Origin: Acanthochromis polyacanthus
Lineage: Eukaryota > Chordata > Actinopteri > Pomacentridae
Direction: 5' to 3'
Length of the DNA stretch: 64,000 nt
Assembly (NCBI RefSeq): GCF_021347895.1
Contig: NC_067136.1
Span: 4,427,946 to 4,491,945, forward strand
Shown here: piece after piece, positions 12,026-24,132 of the stretch
Layout: every line of letters begins with the position of its first letter
Numbering within the stretch: position 1 is the stretch's first letter
Notes under the pieces: model-generated
Database searches by the model: none
The model's input: only the letters and a program-made list of their open reading frames with translations
Told to the model about the DNA's origin: nothing
Translations under genes and position numbers: made by a program

Positions 12026-12559
12026 TGTTAGGATTTGGGGGTAGAGAACCCAAGCGCAGGCAAACAGACAGGCAAAAGGTGGTAATGAAAAAGGGTTTTA
12101 TTTAACAAAAACTCCAAAAACAACTACAGCGACTAGAACCGGGGCAGCAGGACAAAAACCAAACTAATGCTATAGCGCAACAAGGCTTGATACAACAAAG
12201 CAGAGAAGTACTCACACAACAGAGGAACTCAAACAAAGGAGCAAACACAAACTGAGGTAATCCAAAGGCAGAGTCCAAGGGGGAAAATCCATGAAGGGGA
12301 AAAAGCAGCAAGGGTCCAAAAACACACGTAGTCCAGAGGTGGGGAACAGAGGCTGTGGCAGCGTGTGATGAAGGCAAACAACAAACCGGCAAAGACAGAG
12401 GGAAGCAGAGGGTTTAAATGGTTGAGGGAACAGGTGAGTGGAATTGACTAATTGACTAACTGACTAAGGCTGGCAGAGACACACAAGCCAAAAACATACA
12501 CAAAGGACAATAATGGGGAAGAGAAGGAAAAGGGGAGAAAAAGGGCCATAACCATTACA
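12026..12559 (+). mobile_element. Solo LTR inserted in the 3' part of the KDZ-like element
   Basis: A 534-bp insert starts tgttaggatttggggg and ends ccataaccattaca (TG...CA), with a perfect 5-bp duplication gtagg at 12021-12025 and 12560-12564. That is the signature of an LTR retroelement left by LTR-LTR recombination. Joining the flanks restores similarity to the partial copy at about 11486-11575, which lacks the insert. Gene-like frames inside it are weak. Its start resembles the inverted end of the LTR-like insert at 49213-49779 (gaacccaag followed by caggcaaa). Confidence 0.8.
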
Positions 12560-15500
12560 GTAGGATGAAAAATCTAAAGTCTCTGGAGGAATGCCTCAGA
12601 GGAGAGGGCTGTTTTCATTTTTTTTTCAAAAGCTTTCAGCCTTACGGCTCCCTCCTCCGACAGGTTTTTCATCATGTTGTTTGCCAACATTTTCATCTCA
12701 CTGTAAAAAAAAAAATTAAAAAGGTATTGAAGTAGATGTTTCATCATCATCATTCATCATCAATTGTTCACATATTATTATTACCATGGTTCATATTGTG
12801 GACCCCTTCTGAACCTTTCTAAAGCCTCTGATACCGTCAGTTGATGTCTTTCGGCCAGAACTGCAACTGTCACCTCGACCAGAAGAAAGAAATTTGCACA
12901 GTTAAAAAAAAAAAAAAAACTATCACAAATTAACATTGTCCTTTAATTTTCACTGGAAGACTAACAAAAGGAAAATATATGTAATATTTTATTAACTTCA
13001 ATCTGAAAAAAAATTCCGAAAATTTCCCTTAAACTTTCCAAGTTTAAGATGCAGTGTTTCCCCTATAGTTCATTTGGATTAAATGTGTTTAATACACACA
13101 TGACATTCACATTCATTAATCACTTCATGCAAACAACACAATCTTGTCATACCTCTGGCAAAAGGACATCAAAAATGAAGGCGACCCAGTCTGTTCGCTG
13201 CCTTGCTCCTGGTGTTTCCTTGATGACTTTAAACAAGAATGAGACAACCTGGTCGAGTTCATCTTCAAAGTGAAGGGTTGGCCTCTCCCTCCTGAGCTCC
13301 CATGATGAGGGAACATCCCAGTTATTATAGCCTGAAAACAAATAGTCAGATTAGTGGATGGTGGTTGTTCACATTGGCAGTGTGACCAAAATTGCTCTAA
13401 TTTCATTTTACTTTCATAGAAGCTTTCATTTTGAAATGTAACTGATGATATAACATTTATGTCTTCATGCTGATATACTTACCTCTAGGTTTTTCCTGAT
13501 AGAGATGCTCCCCTTCATGCAGTCAATCAGATCAGCACAGTGAAGCTGGCGCACCCGCTGTGCCTCTTTCACTTCCTCCTGTAATTTCAAAATTCATTTT
13601 TCACAAATAATTCTACAAAATGTGGGTCAATAGATCTTGAGTGGCTTTTCACCAACCTTCAGCCCTCATTGTCTTCCCAGTCATGATTCTAAATAGATGG
13701 AACATTCCAAGATAAACATATCAACTACACTAAATGTTTATTGATATAGTCGGTGGTCTTCCAAATGTCTATTTTTTGTCAGTTTGTAAAGGATGCTGCT
13801 GACGCAAGCAGCAAGAGTTTCACAAGTTCATGGTGACAATAAGTGAAATTTGGAAAAAGAAAACACTTAATATGTCTTCAAATATCATCTAATATAATAT
13901 GCATCTCTGTCTCTGTTCAACTGTGGGGATTTTTTTTATTAAAGTCCAGATCTCAGTTAGTTCTGATATTATTTCTAGATAGCCCTTGGTCTCTGATCTG
14001 CAATGCCGATGTACGATTTATAATATTAGTGTAACTGTTTATTATTGTGTGTCAGGCTTATGACCGGTGGTTCAAACTTACTAATAAAATGAAACAAAGG
14101 ACAAACATGACAAATACTATGGTGTGCTTCCTAGTGAGACCATTCAGTGGGCCTTAAACCAAGGCTGCCTGTTATTGTTATTGGTGACTACACTGTCCTT
14201 TGAAGAAGGTCTTAATTACACATACATGTAAAGTCGCCATATTATATCACTCATTGTGTTGTTGTCACATATTCTTACATGTGTGTCTTCATCATCTCTT
14301 CTTTTCCGCTTCAGTCGGAAAACAGGTGAAAGATGGCCAGAAATCATGTCCTTTCCCTCCTTAGTGAAATGGGCAAACCTTCTCCCATGCCTGAAGAAAC
14401 AAAAAATAATCTAAGAAAAATAGTCATAATACTTAAAGGGCCAGCTAGGGATACAATATAACAATATTTTTATCTAACAAAGAAATCTAATCTCCTTTGT
14501 TAGTCTTTGATCTAACAAAGGTTAAATCAATCATACCCTTCCAGGATTAGGTTTTCCATAATAACGGAACACCACCATCTCCGCAGAACTGGCATGTCGT
14601 CCTTATAGGAAGAGCACATTCCACAAATCCACAATGATTAACTTCATGTACATGTATGTTGCTGCTACTTTAAATATCCACACTAGTTTGTCAAACTTAC
14701 AGGAACTGTAACGATCAAATTATCGGTTCAACTTACAACAGTGAAGTCAAATGGATCACCAAGAATGAGGTACCAGGCGTACTGTGTCAGAAACATTAAA
14801 CAGGTTAAGGTACTGAAAATATGTTCAGCTAATTTGAAAGTTCCATGTTTGAAAGCTTACCATTATCATAAAAATGCCACAGTCATTTGCATGTGTCTGT
14901 CTCGGAAGCCCCTGCACCACGATAGTAGAACAAATATCAAAATGTATCTAATACAATTTATTTTAAAAAGCATGGTATCATGATATTGCTTTGATGGGCC
15001 AAGTCAGTTTATATGGGGGTGTATATTAATACTAAAAAAGTTTTGAGCAAAATAGTTACAATATTCACTGCAGGCCACCCTCTTTTGGGACACAGCAACA
15101 GAGGACACTTGATTCCCATAAATGCAGTTGTATCTTCTGATGAAGTAATGCAATCTTGAAGACTGTTACCTCTATGTCTTTGCCTGTTTTTTCAATCCAG
15201 GGACCTGGAACCAGCTGCTTTGCAAGATCACTGTTATTTAAAGAAAATATATGTTAAGTTTGGACTTATTAGATATGTGGAATCAGCAACCAGATAACAA
15301 CTGTAAAGCAGTCAGGAGAACGTGCTGCTATAATCAAGCAAACCGAACCTGGCAGTCAGGAGAACGTGACTGCAGGAACACATGCAAAAAAAGAGATCTT
15401 ACAACTGAGGGCTTCGAAATTGATTATGATAACTGGAAGTCATTGCATTTCGCTGTTTTTGCCAAATACATAGCAAATAGAAATAAATCTCAGTTGTAAC

Positions 15501-18500
15501 ATCACAAACCTTAGTCAAGGGAACGTCTTTGACTAAATAAAAGTACTCTACAAGCTTATTGCCTCAAACAATTGCGATATCTGTCATGTCCAAACCCCTG
15601 CTTTTTGGTGTGATACTGAGAATCAATGAACAGAATTTCTTTCTGCACTGGCTTCATCACCTGTAGAATACAGCAATTACAGGGAGTTCAAAGATTCAAA
15701 GACATTCAAATTCTTAACCAAAACGTTGTCATTACAAAGCAAGAAGATTTGAATTGACAGGTTGTTGTAGTGAAGTTGTAGGAAATACGAATGTGATTTT
15801 AAAGAGAATAATGGAGAGTGAGGCGAAGGTTTAGACTGCAAGATGAAAAAAATTTAGCAAATTATGTTGTACATGCATTTCATGAGTACGTGACGTTACA
15901 TCTTACACTGATAATGATCTTATTACTACAGTGAGAGACAGTGCTACTGGGCCATAATGCAAAGGACAAAAAACCCTGAGTGAGCACGTGGAAGAGAGTT
16001 CTTGACAATGTTCCAATAAACAACTTCACAAATATAAGCTTAAATACACAAAGAACTTACACACAACATGAAGTGTCCAGGAACCCAGAGAGGAATGACA
16101 ATGGCATCCATTTCTTGTGAGTTTGCCTAAACCGAGAAGCAAATTTTCATATCCATTTCTCTGTCATCTTGTTATATATGTCTAAATATACTTACGGGCA
16201 AAGACTGTAAAGGGCTGCAGCTTAGTGGTGGCAGCCATGTTGGCAGAATATGTAGGTCAAGAACATGAACAGACTTCCCCTGAGAAATAGTCAGTTTAAC
16301 ATTAATGCAAGACATATTTGATTCAAAGAAAGGATTGACACCCAGTGGATAGGCTTCTAAACTATCAGAATGGCTGGACCACAGTGATCAGTGATTGCCA
16401 TCGGTAAGCACTGATAATTAGCACAGTTCTGGAGGGCAATCAGTTGTAATCTAATGGATATTCTCTGATTTCAAACCGTACCTGTGTCTGCAGGACCTCT
16501 TTTACGAGGCGTAGGCAAGCATTTCCCATCTGTGAATATATACACGTGCAAGTTAGGGTTTATGATTCAAAATATAAAAAGCATACTTCCTCTAAATACT
16601 TTTGTGTTCCACCATCATTCATTAAGAATTTTGAACACCTGACGTTAGGTACCTCAGAATCCATGTCCAACCGAAGCCCCAAAGTCAGAAAATTTTCTCT
16701 TGTCAGACATGTTTTCCCATCTTTGACGATAAGCTCACTTTTTGGTCGTTTATCATCTAGAATGTAGTCCAGCTATGACACAAAAGTAATACAAATTGTA
16801 AATTGCTTACGTGTTACCTGAAATTTTTTCAGTACAAAAGTATAGACTGATGAGTGCCCATTTTTCATCTCAACATGATGAATTTACTGTCTTGTTGGAA
16901 GTTGGCGCTGTGTATAAAAAAGATAAGAATGAAGATATACATACATGTGCGGGTGGCATGTGCCTTTGCTAGTGAGTCATAAGCAATGACAATGTATTTA
17001 TTTCTATAAGTTTTTCTCTTTATGGCCAACATTTACCTTTGGTAGATTCCTTTCATACACAGTTGTGTGTGATGAACCAACCAATTGTTGTTACTCTGGG
17101 TGGTCTCTAAATGTCCAGGAGGCTCGACATGGTCTGAGGTTGCCTGCCTGTGTTTCAGCTTCACAATGCAATCCACAGTCAAAGCTGTCCTCACCTTTTG
17201 CTGCAAGACAATGTCTGTCATCCACAAAACTTCACACAGCTTTCAAACATGCATGTCTTTATAAAATCAAAGCAATACCTTGATATTTTTTGGCGGCTTC
17301 TGATTTTGAAGGTCTTGATGCCAAAGACACAGAGTTTGCAGCAAGGAGAGAGGAGGCTGCTGACGTAGAGCTTACAGAGACAGTGGAAGCTTCATGGTCA
17401 GAGGAAGATGCTGAGGCACTGTATGGACGTGGTGTGCAGATCGCTGCAGAGACAAATGTACTTTGATAAACGTACTTTAAAAATAAATAAAACAAATGCT
17501 TTAATCAATATGTCAAACATTAAAATTATGCCAAAATAAAGTAAATACCTAGGACAGCTTTTCCATCAGAATTGAGGGTGACATTTCCATGAAAGGTTTT
17601 CTTCAGTCTGTCGGTGGCCTGCTGATTAAGTCTCTCATTATGGTGATGTAAGATGTTGCGGCATCAGAAAACAATGGCTTGATGGGGAAAGACAGTTCAT
17701 GAAGTAGTTATTTTTGCGCATTCCAGAGAAGAGCTGCTCTGCTGTTTGTGAATTGAGCCAACCACAGAGTTCAGGTACTAGGGCAATGCATCTTAGGCAA
17801 TCCTTTTCATCTTTTGTGTTGTATTGATGAAAAGTGTCATACAGTGCATAGTGATCTGCAGAGCCTGTTTCAGGATGGCCATTTTGATCCGGTGGACATT
17901 TTTTTTGCTGCAACCAAGGCAAACTGATTTGCAATTTTCCATTCTTGACACATGAAATGTTTTCCGGTGTGGCTGGCGCCAGTCTTCCTTCGTGTGGGCT
18001 GAAGGGTAGTCTCTCTGGCTCCCGTAGGTTGGTGTGGGTCACTAGTCCTCGTGCAAAATCATAAATAACAATATTCGGGAAATGTTTGAAGGACAGCAAC
18101 ATGTCCGCAAAGTCTCTGGGGCTTTCTGCTCTTAAATTGAATTTCACTGCATTCACAATGCCACAAGGGCACATGATGACTCCCAGCCACCTTCAAATGG
18201 AAAGAAGATTATGTCACAGTAAATATTAATATTGAGTGTTTTGCAGAAACTATGCTCAGTGTACACAGATGACACTGGTACAAATGGTTGACAGTGGTAT
18301 ACAAATCTGTACCTGATGCACCCCAGACTTTTTGGAAAACTTTGTCATAGGTGCTCCTGGATTTCATTTCTTCCCTTAAACGCATAAGGAGGTCCATTTT
18401 TGATCCCCTTGAGTCAACACCACACTCACGAACAAGTTTTCTCAAAGTGTCAACCTACATTAACATAATAACAAAAACTTATGAGAAAAGGTCAAAAGAG

Positions 18501-20813
18501 TTGATTTGAAATATTATAAATAATATAACAGTATGTTTATCTCTCACAAGCAAACAATATACATCACCTTCAAGTTCATTAGTTCACTTGAGAGACGTTC
18601 CTCTGAGATCTCAATGTCAGCTTGTTCTGCCCCAGACTTCTTGGTCATCAGTTTGGCATACTCTGTATTCTGTGCTATACCAGCTCTTGAACATGGTGCA
18701 ACCCATGGCGCCCATTTCTCAAACGAAGGAGAGACTTTGCAGGGATTGTCACGATTACCTTCATAGCCAAACACATTGAATTTTTGTGTTATAAACAGGG
18801 TAGACACAAGAGCACAAATTATGCATTGTTTCCAGATAAAAAGAAAATATGTAGACATTCATGGCTTCAACTTACTTTTTAAAAAACCCCTGCAAACAAT
18901 CTCTCGCTCAACTGAGTGCCAAAATGCCTCGATATCCACATGTCCATCAAACTCTGGCGAGGGATCTTCAATGTCACTCACTACAAGATGGATGGTTAGA
19001 CTTAAACATGGCAAAACGTTAGTTGCTTGTTAAAAGAAAGGAACAAATATTACCTGGCATACTAAAAACTCCTTTATTGTGTAGGTCCATTATAACGACA
19101 GGTGGGTGGACCCCACAATTTACACAGGAAAAATTGTAGTCATGCTCTGTCAGTGCCTCAAAATGTAGATACCCATGTAGAATGGAGTCATGGTTTGGAT
19201 ACTTCTTCTTATTAAGCTCCTCGAGGATGTCCAGAGCCCTTCCAACTGCAGTATGATTCTGCAGAAACATTTGACAGGTAAAAATGTAAGAAAATTATAT
19301 TTAAACATTTGATTACAAGTAACTGCTATAACTCCTCAGACATTTTAGACTAAGTAGCTTAAAATGGTTTAAAAAATGAGCAGATAAGCTATTAGTCATT
19401 CTAAAAAGGACATAGAAATAAAAAAAACAAATAATAAGGAATACCAGCACAGACTGTCTCAGGAAAAGGCAAAGATGTAATGTCAGTATGACACTGTCAT
19501 CAAAGTTGTGCAGACCCTCACTCCACTCCTGGTAGCGGTAGAATGTTCCACATATCGCACACCTCTTGCAATAGGTGGACACATCTATGATAAAGAAAAT
19601 TACTCTTAAATGTACAAGAATCGTAAAATATAGTATTTTAATGGAATGTTTCAGTTTTAATAAATGCGAGAAAGATCATGATATCTTGTATTTTTGACAA
19701 TAGCACATCATGCTTATATGATGTTTCTCTAACAAACACAGACCTTCTTCTAGACCTGTAACCGTGGCTATCTTGGCTTTCTGCGATACCAGGATTGGTT
19801 CAGAAAGAGGCACCTTTCCCGGACACACCGTACAAAATGTTTCGTTTGGGATTAGGTGCTTTGGCAAAGTGTTGATGTGGGGTGGAGCACATACGTCATC
19901 TGGCAAGACACTTGGTACTTTCTTGTTCTTTAGCAAATAATTAATCATTGCCATCAGACCATCTCCTTCGGGGGGATATACAGATGCTGAATGTTGCACT
20001 GTGCTGTGTCCATCCTGAGATCCATGACTTTCAAAAACATCAAACACATCAGAGTCTGTTGATCTAACTTTTCGAAAAAGTTTAGGATGTGTTTGGTTCA
20101 AATGCCATTTCGCAATTGACTTATGTAGACAACTGTTTTTCGGCTTAGCACGAGGGCAGTGCCAAGTATTTTTTTTTTGTCATAATACACCACTACTCTC
20201 CCTAACCGATAGTAGTATGATGTGCCTGTATCCTTTACAGACACATAAAGTTTAGTTTCTCCTTTGCCGAGTCTGATCTCGTCGCTCAGAGAGCATCCCT
20301 CGGACTCTGCTGCTTGTTTGTGGGCGAAACAGACCTGCTTTGTTTTTTCAGAAATCCATTTTTGTTCAACCATATCTGTCAGGACTTCCTCTTTAAGGGC
20401 TGTGGCTGTATCTGACGAAACGGGACAATGAGATATGGATTTCAGATACATACACTGAAATCCCATTAGTCCACTTCTTCTCGCAAACTCCCCTGCCCGT
20501 CTGCATTGCTCCACCTCACATAGAACTTTATGCTTTTCTCCCCATGTACAAATCTGAACGTGAATAGGTGCAGTTGGTCCAGAAAATGTTCTTTTTACAA
20601 CAAATATTCCATTCTTTTAGTCAACACACTGGGATGGAAGATGGTGGCTTGATGTTATGTCAGCAATATTTGATCTGTGGCGTCTCTGAATATGTACTTT
20701 TATGTTCTTTTTGCTAACAATTAAATTGCAAAATGTGCAAGTTGTTTTATTCTGTGGCCTTGACAGTATTTTAATATTTGAGCTAATGGGGAGAGACAAA
20801 GGGGAAGTTGGTA

Positions 20814-20987
20814 GAGAGGTGGCTGCAGGAGCGGCGGTTGCAGCAGGCACGGAGGTGGCAACAGGAGCAGGGGTGGCTGCAGGAGCGGCGGTTGCAGCAG
20901 GCATGGAGGTGGCAACAGGAGCAGGGGTGGCTGCAGGAGCGGCGGTTGCAGCAGGCACGGAGGTGGCAACAGGAGCAGAAGTCACTG
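20814..20987 (-). repeat. Coding minisatellite: Ala/Pro-rich tandem repeat in the transposase gene
   Basis: Roughly three near-identical tandem copies of a unit of about 54-57 bp. On the minus strand they read as variants of PVATSVPAATAAPAATPA and stay in frame in exon 4 of the KDZ-like gene. It is probably a flexible linker between zinc fingers. It is a tandem repeat without spacers, so not a CRISPR array. Confidence 0.8.
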
Positions 20988-22528
20988 CTGAGGCAAACAT
21001 ATTTCATCTTAAAAATGGAAGAAGTGAAATTACATTTATTTAGTTACATTCTAATGCTAAAAGATAAAAATACAATACCTAAAGTTGACAAATTGTGGCT
21101 GCAGGTCTGCACATGGTTTAAGAAGAAAGCCTTTTCTGGAGCTGTATGCCCACAGTAACAGCAATGGTAGTGTGCACTTTTTATACAGCCTCTAAGGCAC
21201 TTGTACATTTTGTAACCTGAAAAAGAAAAATCAGTTCGTACTTCAATGACATTCTTATGAGAGGTTCTTTTCTAAAAAACATAAACTCCTAAACTTGTAT
21301 TGTAGTAATAACAAATTTACATTTAACAATGGACCTCTCTACATTTAAAAGAAATACATACCTCCATGTCGAACAGCTGCTGTTTCGTGACACTGTATGT
21401 GGGCAGTCATGTTTTCATACTCTCCTTTTTTATGACAGACAACACATGTGTGTTGTCCATCTTTATAAAATAGGCCAATTTGTTCGGCATCAGCACATAT
21501 GGTTGGATGTATCTGAAAGTACACATTAGTTGTCTTTTACTTATTCACACAGCTGAGTTTTATCAAAACATGAGGGTCATGTGACCTCATGGTGCAGCAC
21601 AGATTCATCTTGCAGGAGTGTCACATTTTCAAGTGACATTCTAGTGTGACCAAACTAGGGTGATCATATTTTGATTTCCAAAAGAGGACACTCTGCCTGG
21701 GCTCAAGATACTTAAATTATACTCTCAGTTTACTCAAAGATGCATTTTTACTTATAATCCTTTGTATGGATGGAAAATTCAGTTCTATAACAAAATAATA
21801 TCTCTATAGCCAAAGACACAAATTCAGATAGGATTCTCAGAGGTTACTCAACAGGCTTTATGTCCAAAATGATCCGTCTTTGATAAGATTCAGTGGCACA
21901 AAAATAAGAAAAACTCTGGAATTAAATAATGATAAAAACAAAATATAATGTATAGCTACACAAGTTCCTAAAAAAAGGCCACAAATCATACTGATGTCCA
22001 CATTTCATTTAATTCGACTCCTTTCCCTCCGATGACGTACAATCTTTAGGCGCCTTAAGCACCGTGAAAACTGAAAACGAATTCAATCATAAAAGTCTTT
22101 GAGTATGACACAAATAAAAAATAAACAGAATGCTAAGATTACATCAAAACAACAAAAAAAATGACATAAAACAAAGTCTAATTACCGTGTCGCCTCTGGA
22201 ACTTTGTGTACTGTTGGTTGCCTTGGTAACTCAACTTTCTGCTCTAAGAGCGCGGTTACCCACAATTCCATACATAAACGCGCCAAGTGCTCGTTCAAAA
22301 TAAAACATATGTATTCACTAAATCTCATTTTAACAACACAAACCCTTCAACCCTTGAACATTAATTTGCTGTTTACGCTTCAGCGGTTACATAATGCCTC
22401 TTCTGTATTAGCATATCAACTTATAACAAAATAATAGCTTTCTTTTCAAGTCTTACATGACAAATACAAAAATACCTAATATGAAATAATGTGAAAAACA
22501 TTTATAAAACACCGAAACGTATGGACTG

Positions 22529-22850
22529 AGCTTCTTCTTTTCTTTTCCTTTCGGCTTTTCCCTTCAGGGGTCGCCACAGCGAATCAATTGCCTCCATCTA
22601 ACCCTGTCTTCTGCAGCCTCGTCTCTCACACCAACTACCTTCATGTCCTCTTTAACCACATCCATAAACCTCCTGTTTGGTCTTCCTCTAGGCCTCCTGC
22701 CTGCCAGTGGGAAACTCAGCATCCTTCTACCAGGGCTACACTAGCCAGTGTCTTATTGTGCCGGTCCCAAGCCCGGATAAATACAGAGGGTTGCGTCAGG
22801 AAGGGCATCAGACGTAAAACTTTGGCCAAATCAATCATGTGAATCAAACA
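22529..22850 (-). mobile_element. 3'-terminal fragment of a LINE (RT C-terminus)
   Basis: On the minus strand RFMDVVKEDMKVVGVRDEAA then EDRVRWRQ is the C-terminal end of a fish non-LTR retrotransposon polyprotein; it leads toward ggtcgccacagcg-type sequence in the 3' tail. The first stretch on the + strand (cttcttcttttc) is a reversed tail of GAA-type repeats. It lies within intron 1 of the KDZ-like gene. The family (RTE, R2/R4 or similar) cannot be fixed by eye. Confidence 0.6.
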
Positions 22851-23209
22851 GATGGACTGAGCACAGCAGAGAATTTACACGAATTTATAAAACACCCTCG
22901 GGCGCCCTGGACGGTAAAAAGTACACCTATCCAGACAAAAGAGGACGTTTGGTCACCCTATTTGCGACGTTCATTCATTCTTTATGTGACGTTTACACAG
23001 CAACAGGCTGGTGTACTTCTGTTTCTTCAATGAAATAATATTACATACTATAATATCGCCTATCACCATAGCTATGAAACAACAACATGCAGCAAGTCAT
23101 TCACATTTATTACATGAAATATGCTAAAACTTACGGTGTGGACACGACCCGCCATGGTTAAAGATTCAAATCTCATATCTCGCGTGCTTCTCCGTGACTG
23201 CCGGTGAGA

Positions 23210-23287
23210 GGCGTGTCGCAAAGTGACGCGAAGCTTTGCGACACGCCTACTTTGCGACACGCCTCTCTCTTGCAGCCTGCAGACAGA
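23210..23287 (-). repeat. Right terminal inverted repeat of the KDZ-like element, with hairpin
   Basis: This is the inverse of the left end. The 14-bp arms are at 23210-23223 and 23234-23247 around the loop tgacgcgaag (23224-23233), followed by another unit ctttgcgacacgcc and the outer end. The loop reads in the same direction on the + strand as the left loop, so it is inverted relative to the terminal-repeat symmetry. Confidence 0.9.
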
Positions 23288-23303
23288 CCCGTCTCGTATT
23301 TAT

Positions 23304-24132
23304 ACCCTGATCACAAATGCTGGTGGGCCACAAAGAAATTCGACAGTGGGACGGATTCGGCCCTCGGGCCGGACTTAGATGGATAATATGCATGGATCAT
23401 TCCAGAACTGGAGGATATTTTATGTCCCATTCATCAAATTTCAAATAATCCATGTAACAAAACACTAAAATACACAGTTGTTGTGTAAATGTTCTTATCC
23501 TGAGACCAAATCTATAAAAAAAAAACTATAGGAGAAAAGAATGTTTGAAAATATTTTTTAAAACACCAAGTAAGTCTGGAGTTCCCCTTAAAGGGGAACT
23601 TCAGTTTTTTTTTCCACCTGGGGTCTGTTTTCATATGTCTTTTCATACATGTGAGTGATGGAGAAATGAATTTTCGACATAACTGCAGTATTTAGCCAGG
23701 CAGGCAGTTTCGCAGCTCAGCTAGCAGCTCAGCTAGCAGCTCAGCGAGCGAAAAGTATGGGGCAACGTGCCCCCCCGCGTCAAAGTCCGCCCCAACGTGC
23801 TTTTTTTCCCACACTGACCGGCTCAGATAGTCTCAACGAGTGTCCCACAGCATACTAGAGATGAGAAGTGAACGAAAACTTCCACATTACTTGGCGATCG
23901 CCATTTGTTGTGGTCTGTATCCAAATCTCAGGACGCTAGAAAGCAAATCTCGTTCTGAAATCGCGTGATAGCTCGCGCCAAAACCAGAGAATCTTGGAGA
24001 AGAATATATTTAGGTGACACTTTTCTCGGTCTGTGGCTGCTGTGTTAAAGACACAGAAAGACTCACCAGCTCTTTAAGTATCAAAATAATCCTGCTGTCA
24101 TTTCACCGATTCTAACAAAACATTACTCCATA
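23304..24132. other. Non-coding repeat-like DNA between two large elements
   Basis: No gene is supported. A short palindrome (gttccccttaaaggggaac, 23581-23599) opens a repeat-like stretch, and gctcagctagca is tandemly repeated at 23716-23740. It ends directly at the left LTR of the Gypsy element and bears no resemblance to the Harbinger gene found at the other side of that element. Confidence 0.4.

Larger units (their letters stand above)
12574..23155 (-). pseudogene. KDZ/HMGXB3-like transposase fused to Ulp1 (C48) protease, with inactivating lesions
   Basis: About twenty exons with good junctions and matching phases form one reading. The ATG is at 23155 (MAGRVHT, donor gtaagt). Exon 2 (21362-21512) has a C2H2 finger, CVVCHKKGEYENMTAHIQCH. 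Exon 3 (about 21080-21217) has another, CCYCGHTAPEKAFFLNHVQTC. Exon 4 has an Ala/Pro-rich repeat, then CTFCNLIVSKKNIKVHIQRRH, then a SWIM-like TWHCPRAKPKNSCLHKSIAKW. Later exons give STYCKRCAICGTFYRYQEW, NFSCVNCGVHPPVVIMD and the core (MCPCGIVNAVKFNLRAESPR, IYDFARGLVTHTNLREPE, SQTAEQLFSGMRKNNYFMN). From 17448 on, a Ser-rich linker leads to a Ulp1 domain: IVIPLWVPGHFML (His, about 16100), ILFIDSQY (Asp, about 15625) and QTHANDCGIFMIM (Cys, about 14885). The tail ends AFLQRL-stop at 12574. Lesions are a stop at 20617-20619, a shift in the 10-base T run at 20169-20178, one extra base near 17660, and a stop at 17091-17093. Confidence 0.8.
11073..23295 (-). mobile_element. 12.2-kb KDZ/Zisupton-like DNA transposon carrying a transposase-Ulp1 gene
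   Basis: Long terminal inverted repeats are identical over 54 bp (11081-11134 and 23234-23287) and contain tandem ggcgtgtcgcaaagt units. The flanking octamer gtatttat occurs at 11065-11072 and 23296-23303, each exactly 8 bp outside the identical repeat, and I read it as the target duplication. Inside lies one long minus-strand spliced gene (23155 to 12574) encoding zinc fingers, a SWIM-like finger, a KDZ/HMGXB3-type transposase core and a Ulp1-type cysteine protease. From memory, the Zisupton superfamily in fish has an 8-bp duplication, a SWIM finger and large size, which fits; the exact family name is inference. Later insertions within it are a solo LTR (12026-12559) and a LINE fragment (about 22529-22850). 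The 8 bp between duplication and repeat differ at the two ends (caatagta and cccgtctc) and are unexplained. Confidence 0.85.

Noticed and set aside
20814..20987. Regular repeats that could suggest a CRISPR array
   Set aside because: The units are directly tandem without unique spacers and lie in a eukaryotic coding exon.
20702..21158. Plus-strand and out-of-frame ORFs over the Ala-rich repeat
   Set aside because: They mirror the minisatellite. Only the minus frame joins spliced neighbours with zinc-finger motifs.
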